DNA of 64,000 nucleotides, from positions 124,001 to 188,000 of the forward strand of contig NZ_NOIN01000008.1 of NCBI RefSeq assembly GCF_014596565.1. The letters are read 5' to 3'. The stretch's first letter is position 1. Each line of letters starts with the position of its first letter. The notes beneath the pieces are model-generated. The model was given only the letters and a program-made list of their open reading frames with translations. It was not told the DNA's origin and did not search any database. This DNA comes from Pseudomonas sp. PSB18 (GTDB taxonomy: Bacteria; Pseudomonadota; Gammaproteobacteria; Pseudomonadales; Pseudomonadaceae). Shown here in pieces: positions 9,496-17,752 of the stretch. Made by a program: the position numbers and the translations under genes.

Positions 9496-10179
9496 ATGCG
9501 AATTCTATTGGTCGAAGACAATCGCGACATCCTGGCCAATCTGGCCGATTACCTGGGGCTCAAGGGCTATACCGTCGATTGCGCCCAGGACGGTCTGTCG
9601 GGCCTGCACCTGGCTGCGACCGAGCATTACGACCTGATCGTGCTCGACATCATGCTGCCGGGCATCGACGGCTACACCTTGTGCAAGCGCCTGCGCGAAG
9701 ATGCCCGGCGGGATACGCCGGTGATCATGCTCACCGCCCGGGATCAACTGGATGACCGCCTGCAGGGCTTCAAATCCGGGGCCGATGATTACCTGATCAA
9801 ACCCTTTGCCCTGTCGGAGCTGGCGGCGCGGATCGAAGCGGTCATGCGCCGGGCCCAGGGGGGCGGGCGGCGTGCGTTGCAGGTCGGTGACCTGAGCTAT
9901 GACCTCGATACCCTGGAGGTGACCCGCGAGGGCAAACTGCTCAAGCTCAACCCGGTCGGCCTGAAGTTGCTGGCGGTGCTGATGCAGAAGAGTCCCCACG
10001 TATTGCGTCGGGAAATTCTTGAAGAGGCCTTGTGGGGCGATGATTGCCCGGACAGCGACAGCCTGCGCAGCCATGTCCATCAATTGCGCCAAGTGATTGA
10101 CAAGCCGTTCGACAAGCCGTTGTTGCATACCGTGCACGGTGTCGGTTATCGCCTGGCCGAGGGCCGCGATGGAGTTTAA
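9496..10179 (+). CDS. colR: Response regulator ColR
   Basis: A 227-residue OmpR/PhoB-type regulator. The receiver domain (residues 1-115) has the acidic pocket VEDN, phospho-acceptor Asp51 in LIVLDIMLPG and Lys in YLIKPFALSE. A winged-helix DNA-binding domain follows, with DSDSLRSHVHQLRQ as recognition helix region. ColR and ColS control outer-membrane integrity, metal tolerance and root colonisation in P. fluorescens and P. putida. Identification rests on the kinase residues and the downstream methyltransferase-wapQ genes. The ATG at 9496 is preferred to the GTG at 9490 because GCAGAGG precedes it. It overlaps colS by 11 bases. Confidence 0.92.
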   Translation: MRILLVEDNRDILANLADYLGLKGYTVDCAQDGLSGLHLAATEHYDLIVLDIMLPGIDGYTLCKRLREDARRDTPVIMLTARDQLDDRLQGFKSGADDYLIKPFALSELAARIEAVMRRAQGGGRRALQVGDLSYDLDTLEVTREGKLLKLNPVGLKLLAVLMQKSPHVLRREILEEALWGDDCPDSDSLRSHVHQLRQVIDKPFDKPLLHTVHGVGYRLAEGRDGV

Positions 10180-11446
10180 GCAGAGCCTTGCCCAACGGAT
10201 CATCATCGCGTTTGCGTTGATGAGTGCATTGGTGGCCGGCGCGTTCGCCATGGGAATCGTGGCAACGGTGCACCTGGTGGAGGAGAAGTTGATTTCCTCC
10301 GGGTTGGGCGGCGACCTGCAACGCCTGCTGCTGATGGACAGTGTCTCGGACTGGAATCATCGTCCGGAACCTGATCAATTGTTCTATTTCAGCGGCGGCC
10401 AGGGTGACTTCGAATTGCCCAAGGATCTGCGCCATCTGGAGCCCGGCTTCCACGAGGTGTTTCGCGAACAATTGTCCTATCACGCCATGGTGGAGATCGT
10501 TGACGGCCGGCATTACGTGTTGCTGCAGGACCAGAGCGACTTCGAAGAACGCGAGCGGGTGCTGTTCGCCGTGGTGCTGGTGGGCTTCGTGCTCAGCCTG
10601 GCATTGGCGGTGTTCCTCGGCTGGATCCTGGCGCGTCGGGTGATGGCGCCGGTGGTGCGTTTGGCCCGGCAAGTGCGACACCGCGACCAGCTTCTCGGAC
10701 TCGCCCCTCCGTTGGCGCCTGATTATGCCGCCGATGAAGTGGGTGAACTGGCGGTGGCGTTCGACGCGACGCTGGGGCGGCTGCGCCAGGCCCTGACGCG
10801 CGAGCGGTTGTTTACCAGTGATGTCAGCCATGAGTTGCGCACGCCGTTGATGGTCTTGGCGACCTCCTGCGAACTGTTGCTGGAAAATCCGGCACTGGAT
10901 CAACGGGGGCGCACCCAGGTCGAGCGCATCAGCCGCGCCAGTGAGGAGATGCGCGAACTGGTGCAAACGTTCCTGATGCTTGCCAGGGCTCAGCGCGAGG
11001 ACAACGGCATGTCGCCTCGCCTGACCCTTGGTCAGGTGGCGGAAAATCTCCTTGGCGCGTGGCGTGCGGCCATCGAATCCAAAGGTTTGACACTGATTTT
11101 CGAACCGGGCCAGCCCCTCGACACCCTCTATAACGCCACGTTCCTGACGGCGGTCATGGGCAACCTGCTGCGCAACGCCCTGCATTACACTGACCAGGGC
11201 TTTATCCGTCTCACCCTCTACGGCACCGGATTCGTGGTGGAGGACAGCGGCGTGGGTATTCCCGAGGAGAAGCGCGAGGCGATGTTCGAACCGTTCGTGC
11301 GCGGCAATGAAAAGCGCGGTGAGGGGCTTGGGCTGGGGCTGTCGCTGGTACAGCGGATTTGCGAGAACCAGGGCTGGATGGTGAGTCTCAGTACGATGGA
11401 GCCCAACGGTTGCCGTTTCGAGGTTGAGTTGAATCCGCAGAAGTGA
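10169..11446 (+). CDS. colS: Sensor histidine kinase ColS
   Basis: A 425-residue inner-membrane kinase. TM1 is about residues 10-33, a periplasmic loop about 34-130, and TM2 about 131-155; then come HAMP, an H-box with His221 (SDVSHELRTPL), and an ATPase domain with N, G1 (VEDSGVGIP) and G2 (GLGLGLSLV) boxes. The periplasmic loop has the ExxE motif Glu126-x-x-Glu129 plus His35, Glu38, Asp57 and His105, which match residues I recall as metal-sensing in P. putida ColS (iron/zinc sensing). It starts inside the end of colR, so translation is coupled. Confidence 0.92.
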   Translation: MEFKQSLAQRIIIAFALMSALVAGAFAMGIVATVHLVEEKLISSGLGGDLQRLLLMDSVSDWNHRPEPDQLFYFSGGQGDFELPKDLRHLEPGFHEVFREQLSYHAMVEIVDGRHYVLLQDQSDFEERERVLFAVVLVGFVLSLALAVFLGWILARRVMAPVVRLARQVRHRDQLLGLAPPLAPDYAADEVGELAVAFDATLGRLRQALTRERLFTSDVSHELRTPLMVLATSCELLLENPALDQRGRTQVERISRASEEMRELVQTFLMLARAQREDNGMSPRLTLGQVAENLLGAWRAAIESKGLTLIFEPGQPLDTLYNATFLTAVMGNLLRNALHYTDQGFIRLTLYGTGFVVEDSGVGIPEEKREAMFEPFVRGNEKRGEGLGLGLSLVQRICENQGWMVSLSTMEPNGCRFEVELNPQK

Positions 11447-11485
11447 GCTCGCTTTGAAAAATCTTGTAATCATTGAGAAGATTGC

Positions 11486-11501
11486 ATAACTTTTTTTTCA
11501 C
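11486..11501 (+). promoter_or_regulatory. Candidate ColR-binding site before the methyltransferase-wapQ operon
   Basis: ATAACTTTTTTTTCAC fits the T-rich ColR consensus as I recall it, (T/C)(T/C)NA(C/G)NN(T/C)TTTTTCAC, at all but the first base. It lies 57 bases before the methyltransferase ATG and after the colS stop. Control of this operon by ColR is known from P. fluorescens; the exact site here is inferred. Confidence 0.55.
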
Positions 11502-11557
11502 AAAGCGATGACACACCGATTCATAAGGTTGGGCCTGTCTGAAAAGGAGGTCCTCTT

Positions 11558-12226
11558 ATGTCTAAACCTATCAAGCTCGATTTTTCCGAAAAGTACGACG
11601 AGCAGCATGCTCAGAAATACTTTCATAAGCATCGAAGCGGCTTGAGTCGCCGTCTCTCCAATCAGCGAGATCAACAACTGGCCAAGCGTGCATTGGCACT
11701 TGCCGGTGACCCGGGGCTGGTATTGGATCTGCCTTGCGGTGCCGGGCGCTTCTGGTCCTTGCTGGCCGAAAAACCGAATCGCGTTATCATCGGCGCGGAC
11801 AATTCCGAGGCGATGATCAAGACTGCAATGGAGTCTCAACCCGCCGATGTCGTAAAACGGGTACAACCCTTGCACACTTCTGCATTCGACATTGCCTTGC
11901 CTGATAACGCCGTCGACAGCATTTTTTGCATGCGCCTGCTTCATCACATCGGTGAACCCGCGCATCGACTGGCCATTCTGAAGGAATTCGCGCGTGTCAG
12001 CCGCGACAGCGTGATTATTTCATTGTGGGTCGATGGCAATTTCAAGGCTTGGAAACGCAAGCGTCAGGAGCGTAACCGTGGGCAGAAAGACTACCAGAAT
12101 CGATTTGTGTTACCGGTCGCTACAGTAGAGGAGGAGTTTCGGCAGGCAGGGTTTCGTATCCAGGAACAACTGGACTTCCTACCGCTCTATGCCATGTGGC
12201 GAGTTTATGTATTACGCAAGAGGTAA
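11558..12226 (+). CDS. SAM-dependent methyltransferase of the ColRS-wapQ locus (orf222 type)
   Basis: A 222-residue class I methyltransferase; the length equals that of orf222 described downstream of colRS in P. fluorescens. Motif I is LVLDLPCGAGRFW (residues 54-66), the acidic end of strand 2 is IIGADNSEAM, and LPDNAVDSIFCMRLLHHI is the post-motif region. The acceptor is unknown; linkage with an LPS kinase gene points to an envelope lipid or sugar. A strong AAAAGGAGG precedes the ATG. It is followed 4 bases later by wapQ. Confidence 0.85.
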   Translation: MSKPIKLDFSEKYDEQHAQKYFHKHRSGLSRRLSNQRDQQLAKRALALAGDPGLVLDLPCGAGRFWSLLAEKPNRVIIGADNSEAMIKTAMESQPADVVKRVQPLHTSAFDIALPDNAVDSIFCMRLLHHIGEPAHRLAILKEFARVSRDSVIISLWVDGNFKAWKRKRQERNRGQKDYQNRFVLPVATVEEEFRQAGFRIQEQLDFLPLYAMWRVYVLRKR

Positions 12227-12230
12227 CAGC

Positions 12231-12941
12231 ATGGTTGCGCAGGTAGCAAAAACCCAGGAGATTTCCCACAACAGCTTCGAGCATTTCTGGAGCATGCAAG
12301 GTGAGTGGGTAGAAGAGCCCAATGTGCGTCGTGGCGGCGAAAGTGGCGTACAACGGATCATCAGCAAGGATGGCGAACTGCTTTATGCCAAGCGCCAGAC
12401 TGGACACATTTATCGCAGTTGGCTGCATCCGTTCGGGCGTCCGACCGTGCTGCGTGAACAGGACGCGCTCCTGGCGTTGCCTCGACTCAACGTCCGGGTA
12501 CCCGAGCTGGTTTTCTGTGCGGCCCAACCGGACCCGGACCATAAGTGGCGGGCGTTGTTGGTGACTCGTGCGCTTGAGGGGTTCGAGGAGATCGAACACT
12601 GGTATGCCGGCGGTGGCCGCGAGCGTCATGGCGAAGCGGTGCATGACCAGATCCTTCAGGAGCTGGCCGAAAACCTGGCCCGCATGCACAAAGGGCGATG
12701 GCAACACAGCTGCATCTACATCAAGCATGTTTTTGTGCGTGTGACCGGGGAGGGCGAGGCGGCCAAGCCCGAAGTGGCGCTACTGGATCTAGAGAAGTGT
12801 CGCCGGCGCCTGACCGCCCGACGGGCTGCATCCCATGACATGAAGCAGCTGCGACGCCATTCGTCGTTCAGCGATTCTGACTGGAAGAAACTCGTCTACT
12901 TTTATGAGACGGCGTTTGGCAGCGCTATCAAAGGCTTATAA
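12231..12941 (+). CDS. wapQ: LPS core kinase-like protein WapQ/InaA family
   Basis: A 236-residue protein of the lipopolysaccharide kinase (Kdo/WaaP/InaA) family. LLYAKRQTGHIYRS supplies the ATP-binding lysine region, ENLARMHKGRWQHSCIYIKHVFV is the HxD-like catalytic loop variant, and ALLDLEKCRRR is the DFG-like segment. It probably phosphorylates a heptose of LPS core at the inner face of the membrane. The ATG at 12231 has AGAGG upstream; earlier in-frame starts overlap the methyltransferase. It is the second gene of the ColR-controlled operon. Confidence 0.85.
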   Translation: MVAQVAKTQEISHNSFEHFWSMQGEWVEEPNVRRGGESGVQRIISKDGELLYAKRQTGHIYRSWLHPFGRPTVLREQDALLALPRLNVRVPELVFCAAQPDPDHKWRALLVTRALEGFEEIEHWYAGGGRERHGEAVHDQILQELAENLARMHKGRWQHSCIYIKHVFVRVTGEGEAAKPEVALLDLEKCRRRLTARRAASHDMKQLRRHSSFSDSDWKKLVYFYETAFGSAIKGL

Positions 12942-12943
12942 CG

Positions 12944-13171
12944 ATGAAACTGGAAATTGCTAGAGGTGTGTTTTTAGTTGGAGCCCTGGCAGTTGCATCA
13001 ATGGCGGTGGCTGTATGGGAACAGCCCCGTTCTCAGATACTCAGTGCCTCCAACTCTGATGCTCACTGCCCTTTACCTCGGGTGGCCAAGGCCAGCGAGG
13101 TCGTCCGACCGGATAATGACCTGTTGCTGTTCATGTTCAGTCTTTCTCAGGGCGTGAGGCCGCAGAGTTGA
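12944..13171 (+). CDS. Small secreted or membrane-anchored protein after wapQ
   Basis: A 75-residue product starting 2 bases after the wapQ stop. Residues 7-25 (GVFLVGALAVASMAVAVW) form one hydrophobic helix, followed by a polar region with a single Cys and a hydrophobic stretch near the end (DLLLFMFSLSQG). I do not recognise a family. Its place as the last gene before the terminator argues for co-expression with the methyltransferase and wapQ. Confidence 0.65.
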   Translation: MKLEIARGVFLVGALAVASMAVAVWEQPRSQILSASNSDAHCPLPRVAKASEVVRPDNDLLLFMFSLSQGVRPQS

Positions 13172-13185
13172 GAGTCACGAAGCCC

Positions 13186-13222
13186 AAATAAAGGCCTCGC
13201 ATCTGCGAGGCCTTTATTTTTG
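13186..13222 (+). terminator. Rho-independent terminator of the methyltransferase-wapQ operon
   Basis: AAATAAAGGCCTCGC (13186-13200) pairs perfectly with GCGAGGCCTTTATTT (13205-13219) around ATCT and is followed by more T residues. Confidence 0.93.
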
Positions 13223-13247
13223 TGCGTTGGGAAGTGGTTGAAACGTC

Positions 13248-13374
13248 TGTGGCGAGGGAGCTTGCTCCCGCTGGGTTGCAGAGCAACCCTGAAGCTCTGC
13301 AACTTGATGTCAGGTGGATCGGGATGGGTTTGGGGCGGCTCCGCCACCCAGCGGGAGCAAGCTCCTTCGCCACA
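13248..13374. repeat. Palindromic intergenic repeat (TGTGGCGAGGGAGCTTGCTCCC type)
   Basis: TGTGGCGAGGGAGCTTGCTC at the left and GGGAGCAAGCTCCTTCGCCACA at the right are inverse copies, with inner pairs (GGGTTGCAGAGCAACCC). A further CTCGCCACAG lies just after. It sits between the wapQ operon terminator and the convergent RND pump gene. Confidence 0.85.
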
Positions 13375-13413
13375 GATAAATCCCCTCGCCACAGGGATCC
13401 CCTTCAATAGGAG

Positions 13414-16400
13414 TCAGGCTTTATCCGGCTTGGCCAGCAGCGTGTAGATGCAAGGCAATACGAACAGCGTGAACAGGGTGCCAATCGACATGCCGGTGGC
13501 GATGACCGTGCCGATGTCGAAGCGGCTCACCGCTCCGGCGCCAGTGGCGAGGATCAGCGGCACCATGCCAAACACCATGGCGGCGGTGGTCATCAGCACT
13601 GGCCGTAAACGAATAGACGCGGCCTGCTCGACGGCTTCCCGTGGCGTCAGGCCCTGTTCCCTGCGCAACTGGTTGGCAAACTCAACGATCAGAATCCCGT
13701 GCTTGCTGATCAGGCCGATCAACGTCACCAATCCCACCTGGGTGTATATGTTCATGCTCGACCAGCCGAGGAACAGCGGGATCAGTGCGCCACAAATGGA
13801 CAGCGGTACCGTCACCAGGATCACCAGAGGGTCACGGAAGCTTTCGAACTGTGCAGCCAGCACCAGGAAGATGATCGCCAGCGCCAGGGCAAAAGTGGCC
13901 CACAAGGCACTGCCTTCCTGGACGAACTGGCGCGAGGCTCCTGCATAATCGAAGGCAAACCCCACCGGTGCTTCTTCATGGGCGATCTGGCGCACGGTCT
14001 GGATGGCCTCGCCCATGCTCACGATGGGGAAGCCGGAAATCCTCACCGCATTGAGTTGCTGGAACTGATTGAGTTGCCGCGGGCGAGCCCGGTCGCTGAC
14101 CTTGATCAGCGTCGATAGCGGTAGCGATTCACCCTTGGCATTTTTCACGTAGTAAGTGTTCAACCAGGCAGGATTGTCCCGGAATGGCCGTTCGACCTGG
14201 GCAATGACCTTGTAGCTGCGTCCTTCGAGGGTGAAGCGGTTGATCTCCGACTCCCCCAGCAAGGTGGCGAGGGTTCCGCCCAGGTCCTGCATCGAGACGC
14301 CCATCTGGGCTGCCTTGTCACGATCGATGTCGACGACGACTTCGGGCTTGTCGAAGGCCAGGTCAATGTCCATGAACGCGAACTTTCCGGATTCCACCGC
14401 GCGTTTCTTGATTCGCTCGGCCACTTCCAGAAGCGTCGCGTATTCCTTCGGGGAGTTGATGACGAAGTCAAAGGGCAGGCCTTCACCGGTGCCGGGCAGG
14501 GAAGGGAGGTTGAAACCGAAGATCTGCAGACCCGGGATGCTTTCCAGCTTGGCCTGGACATCAGGCAGGATTTCCATCTGGGTGCGGCTGCGTTCGTTCC
14601 AGGGCTTGAGCAGGAAACCGCCGATACCGGATTGCACGCCGTTGTAGCCGTTGATCTGGAACGAAGAGTAGTACTCCGGGAACTCCTTGAAGATTTCGAG
14701 GAAGTGGCCCGTGTAGGTGTTCAGGTAGTCGAGGTTGGTCGGCTGCGGCGCCGTAGCCATCATGAAAATGATGCCCTGGTCTTCGTCGGGGGCCAGTTCG
14801 GACTTGGTGAACATGATCAGTACCGGAATCAGCAGCAGGACGATCACGGCGAACACCAGCACCACCGGCCGGGTATTGAGCGTGCCGTGAAGCATGCGCT
14901 GGTACCGGTTCTTCAAGCGCTCGAAGACCATGTCCAGCCGATGGGCCAGCCCCGAAGGATTCTCGTCGTGGCGCAGCAGCATGGCGCACATCATGGGCGA
15001 CAGGGTCAGGGCGACGATCCCGGAAATCACCACGGCCCCGGCGAGGGTCAGGGCAAACTCCTTGAACAGTGCTCCTGTCAGGCCTTCGAGCAGGCCGATT
15101 GGCGCATACACCGCCGCCAGCGTGATGGTCATCGAGACCACCGGCATGGCGATTTCCCGAGCGCCTTCCAGCGCTGCATCGAATGGACTCTTGCCTTCCT
15201 CGATGTGCCGGTGGATGTTCTCCACGACGACGATGGCGTCGTCCACCACCAGGCCGATAGCCAGCACCATGGCGAGCAATGTCAGCAGGTTCATCGAGTA
15301 GCCCATCAACTGCATGAAGAACATCACGCCGATCATCGACAGCGGGATGGTCACCACCGGGATGAGTACCGAACGCAGGGCGCCGAGAAACAGGAACACC
15401 ACGACGATGACGATCAGCACCGCCTCGAACAGGGTCTTCACCACCTCATCGATGGATGCCTGGATGAACAGGGTCGCATCGTAGGCAATCTCGGCCTTGA
15501 GGTTCGTCGGTAACTGGGCCTCCATTTCCGGCATGATCTTGCGCACTTCCTTGATCACGTCCAGCGGGTTCGCCCCGGGCGTAGCCTTGATCCCGATATA
15601 CACCGAGGGCGTTCCACCGAAGGAACTGATGGTGTCGTAGTTTTCGGCGCCCATCTCCACCCGGGCCACATCCCGCAGCAGCACGCGGCTGTCACCGTCG
15701 GTTTTGAGCGGTATCGCGGCAAAGGCCTCGGCGGATTTGAGTTCGGTGTTGGCATTGATGCTGGTGACCACGTATTCGCCCTTCACCTCGCCCGCCGCCG
15801 AGAGGAAGTTGTATTGGCGCACGGCGTTGGTCACATCGGCGGCGGTCAGGCCGAAACCGGCGAGCTTGGCGGGGTCGAGCCACAGGCGCATGGCGAAGAC
15901 CTGGTTGCCAAGGATTTCCGCCTCCGCCATGCCCGGGAGGGTCGCCAGCTTGGGCTGGATCACCCGTGACAGGTAGTCGGTGATCTGCGGGTTGTTCAGT
16001 TCCTTGCTGAAAAAGCTGATGTACATCAGAGCCGAGGCATCGGCGGCTTCCCGGCTGAGCACCGGGTCCTCGGCATCCTGGGGCAGTTGGTTCTTGACCT
16101 CGTTGGCCTTGGCCAGCAGTTCGGTGAAGAGCCGGTCGCTGTTGGAGCCGATGCGGGCGTGGACCGATATCACCGAGAAATTCTGGCGGCTGACCGACGT
16201 CATGTAGTCGATGCCCTCGGCGCTGGCCAGGCTCTGTTGCATCGGCTGGGTGATGTAGCCCTGGATGGTTTCGGCGTTGGCCCCGGGGTAAGCGGTGGTC
16301 ACTGTGATCAGGGCGTTTTCCATCTGTGGATATTGGCGCAGGGGCAGCTTGCTCCAGGCCTGGAAGCCCAACAGCACGATCAACAGGCTGACCACGGTGG

Positions 16401-16440
16401 CGAGCACCGGACGGCGGATGAACGGATCGGTAAAAGCCAT
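13414..16440 (-). CDS. RND multidrug efflux permease (HAE1 family)
   Basis: A 1008-residue proton-driven inner-membrane pump. TM1 follows MAFTDPFIRRPVLATVVSLL, and two large periplasmic loops lie at about 30-330 and 560-850. TM4 carries the proton-relay Asp pair in IGLVVDDAIVVVENIHRH (near residue 400), and GAVSRFDIGTVIATGMSIGTLF is in the last TM region. It resembles MexW-like pumps, but drug range cannot be read. It is translated after the membrane fusion protein with a 13-base gap. No outer-membrane channel gene is present, so an unlinked OprM/TolC type channel is presumably used. Confidence 0.92.
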   Translation of the reverse strand: MAFTDPFIRRPVLATVVSLLIVLLGFQAWSKLPLRQYPQMENALITVTTAYPGANAETIQGYITQPMQQSLASAEGIDYMTSVSRQNFSVISVHARIGSNSDRLFTELLAKANEVKNQLPQDAEDPVLSREAADASALMYISFFSKELNNPQITDYLSRVIQPKLATLPGMAEAEILGNQVFAMRLWLDPAKLAGFGLTAADVTNAVRQYNFLSAAGEVKGEYVVTSINANTELKSAEAFAAIPLKTDGDSRVLLRDVARVEMGAENYDTISSFGGTPSVYIGIKATPGANPLDVIKEVRKIMPEMEAQLPTNLKAEIAYDATLFIQASIDEVVKTLFEAVLIVIVVVFLFLGALRSVLIPVVTIPLSMIGVMFFMQLMGYSMNLLTLLAMVLAIGLVVDDAIVVVENIHRHIEEGKSPFDAALEGAREIAMPVVSMTITLAAVYAPIGLLEGLTGALFKEFALTLAGAVVISGIVALTLSPMMCAMLLRHDENPSGLAHRLDMVFERLKNRYQRMLHGTLNTRPVVLVFAVIVLLLIPVLIMFTKSELAPDEDQGIIFMMATAPQPTNLDYLNTYTGHFLEIFKEFPEYYSSFQINGYNGVQSGIGGFLLKPWNERSRTQMEILPDVQAKLESIPGLQIFGFNLPSLPGTGEGLPFDFVINSPKEYATLLEVAERIKKRAVESGKFAFMDIDLAFDKPEVVVDIDRDKAAQMGVSMQDLGGTLATLLGESEINRFTLEGRSYKVIAQVERPFRDNPAWLNTYYVKNAKGESLPLSTLIKVSDRARPRQLNQFQQLNAVRISGFPIVSMGEAIQTVRQIAHEEAPVGFAFDYAGASRQFVQEGSALWATFALALAIIFLVLAAQFESFRDPLVILVTVPLSICGALIPLFLGWSSMNIYTQVGLVTLIGLISKHGILIVEFANQLRREQGLTPREAVEQAASIRLRPVLMTTAAMVFGMVPLILATGAGAVSRFDIGTVIATGMSIGTLFTLFVLPCIYTLLAKPDKA

Positions 16441-16453
16441 GGGGATTCCTTGA

Positions 16454-17602
16454 TCAGTCCGCGGGTCGCGGGCTGTTCTGTTCGGTCAGGGTCTTGTCGT
16501 CGCTGATGGCGATGTGGGTACCGTTATCCAGTTTGATCTGGCCGGCGATCACGACCTGTTCGCCGCTCTGCACGCCCTTGGTAACCAGCACCAGCCCGTC
16601 ACGGCGTTCGCCGGTCTCGACGAAGCGCCGTTCGACAATCAGGACCGGCTGGCCCTTGTCGTCCTTCTCGACATTGCCGTCGGCGGTTTTCTTCTGTGTG
16701 ACCACGTACATGGAGTTGCCGTAGAGGGTGTAGGTCACGGCGCTCTCCGGCACGACGATTCCGGCCGCCACCTCCGGCAGGATTACCTGCAGGTTGGCGA
16801 ACATGCCGGGCAACAGCTTGCCGTCGGGGTTGGCCAGGGTGGCGCGTACCAGCACATTGCGGGTGCTGTCCTCGACCTTGGGGTTGATGGCACTGATGGC
16901 GCCGACGAACGTCTGGCCGGGGTAGGCCGAGACGCCGACGTTGACCGGTTGGGCAACCGCCAGCCTCGGCACCGTTTGCTCGGGGACGTAGAAGTCCACG
17001 TAGAGGCTGCTGAGGTCCTGCAGGGTGGCGATGACCGTGCCGCTGGCGAGGTAATCACCGACATCCACTTGGCGAATGCCGATGGTGCCGCTGAACGGCG
17101 CGACGATGCGTTTCTTGTCCAGCGACGCCTTGAGCTGGTTGACCGTGGCCTGGTTCTTTTTCAACTGCGCCGAAAGTCGGTCGAACTCGCCCTTGGAGAT
17201 CGCCTGGCTGCCCACCAGTTGCCGGCCGCGGCCGAAGTCCAGTTGTGACAGGCCCAGGTCGGCCTCGGCGGTTTCCAGCAGGGCATTTTCGACTTCGCTG
17301 TCCAGTTGCAGGAGCGGCTGGCCGGCCTTGACCTTCTGTCCGGACTGGAACAGCACCTTCTGCACGGTCCCGGCAATCTCCAGGCTCAGGTCCACGCCTT
17401 GCAACGCCTTGAGGCTGCCGACGGTCGGCAGTCGACTCTGCCAGGGCTGATCGGTGGCGCTGGCCACGGCAACACCGATTGGCGGTTTCGGCACAGAAAA
17501 CGACTGGATCTGCTGGTAGATGGAGAAGCCCTTATAGCCGCCCAGCAACAGCACCACCAACAGGACAACACCCAACATGATCAGCATGCGGCGTCGTAGC
17601 AT
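16454..17602 (-). CDS. RND efflux periplasmic adaptor (membrane fusion protein)
   Basis: A 382-residue HlyD/AcrA-family adaptor. An N-terminal membrane anchor (about residues 6-25, LIMLGVVLLVVLLLGG) has no lipobox cysteine. The lipoyl half-motifs are LEIAGTVQKVLFQSGQKVKAGQPL and KKRIVAPFSGTIGIRQVDVGDY, with a helical hairpin between them, and beta-barrel and membrane-proximal domains follow. AAGGAAG precedes the ATG. It joins the RND pump encoded next to the outer channel. Confidence 0.9.
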   Translation of the reverse strand: MLRRRMLIMLGVVLLVVLLLGGYKGFSIYQQIQSFSVPKPPIGVAVASATDQPWQSRLPTVGSLKALQGVDLSLEIAGTVQKVLFQSGQKVKAGQPLLQLDSEVENALLETAEADLGLSQLDFGRGRQLVGSQAISKGEFDRLSAQLKKNQATVNQLKASLDKKRIVAPFSGTIGIRQVDVGDYLASGTVIATLQDLSSLYVDFYVPEQTVPRLAVAQPVNVGVSAYPGQTFVGAISAINPKVEDSTRNVLVRATLANPDGKLLPGMFANLQVILPEVAAGIVVPESAVTYTLYGNSMYVVTQKKTADGNVEKDDKGQPVLIVERRFVETGERRDGLVLVTKGVQSGEQVVIAGQIKLDNGTHIAISDDKTLTEQNSPRPAD

Positions 17603-17644
17603 GTTCCACTTCCTTGGACAGGCGTTAGAAAAGACATTCAGGCC

Positions 17645-17712
17645 GGCACATTACTCTGAGTGTGCTGGGGATTCCAGATCCCGGAAGGCCTGTGTCGCGT
17701 AGGAATATTCCT
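17645..17712. promoter_or_regulatory. Intergenic dyads upstream of the RND operon
   Basis: The 150 bases before the adaptor gene hold GCACA/TGTGC around TTACTCTGAG (17645-17664) and the perfect 12-base palindrome AGGAATATTCCT (17701-17712). They could be operator sites for the pump or part of the end of the DUF1513 operon. No regulator gene is adjacent. Confidence 0.3.
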
Positions 17713-17752
17713 GAAATACAGGGGCTGCATCGATAGTGTCGCCCCCGTTCGA

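Noticed and set aside
13414..17602. Three-gene RND operon with outer-membrane channel
   Set aside because: Only adaptor and pump are present; the genes on either side (DUF1513 and the wapQ operon) are unrelated to OprM/TolC.
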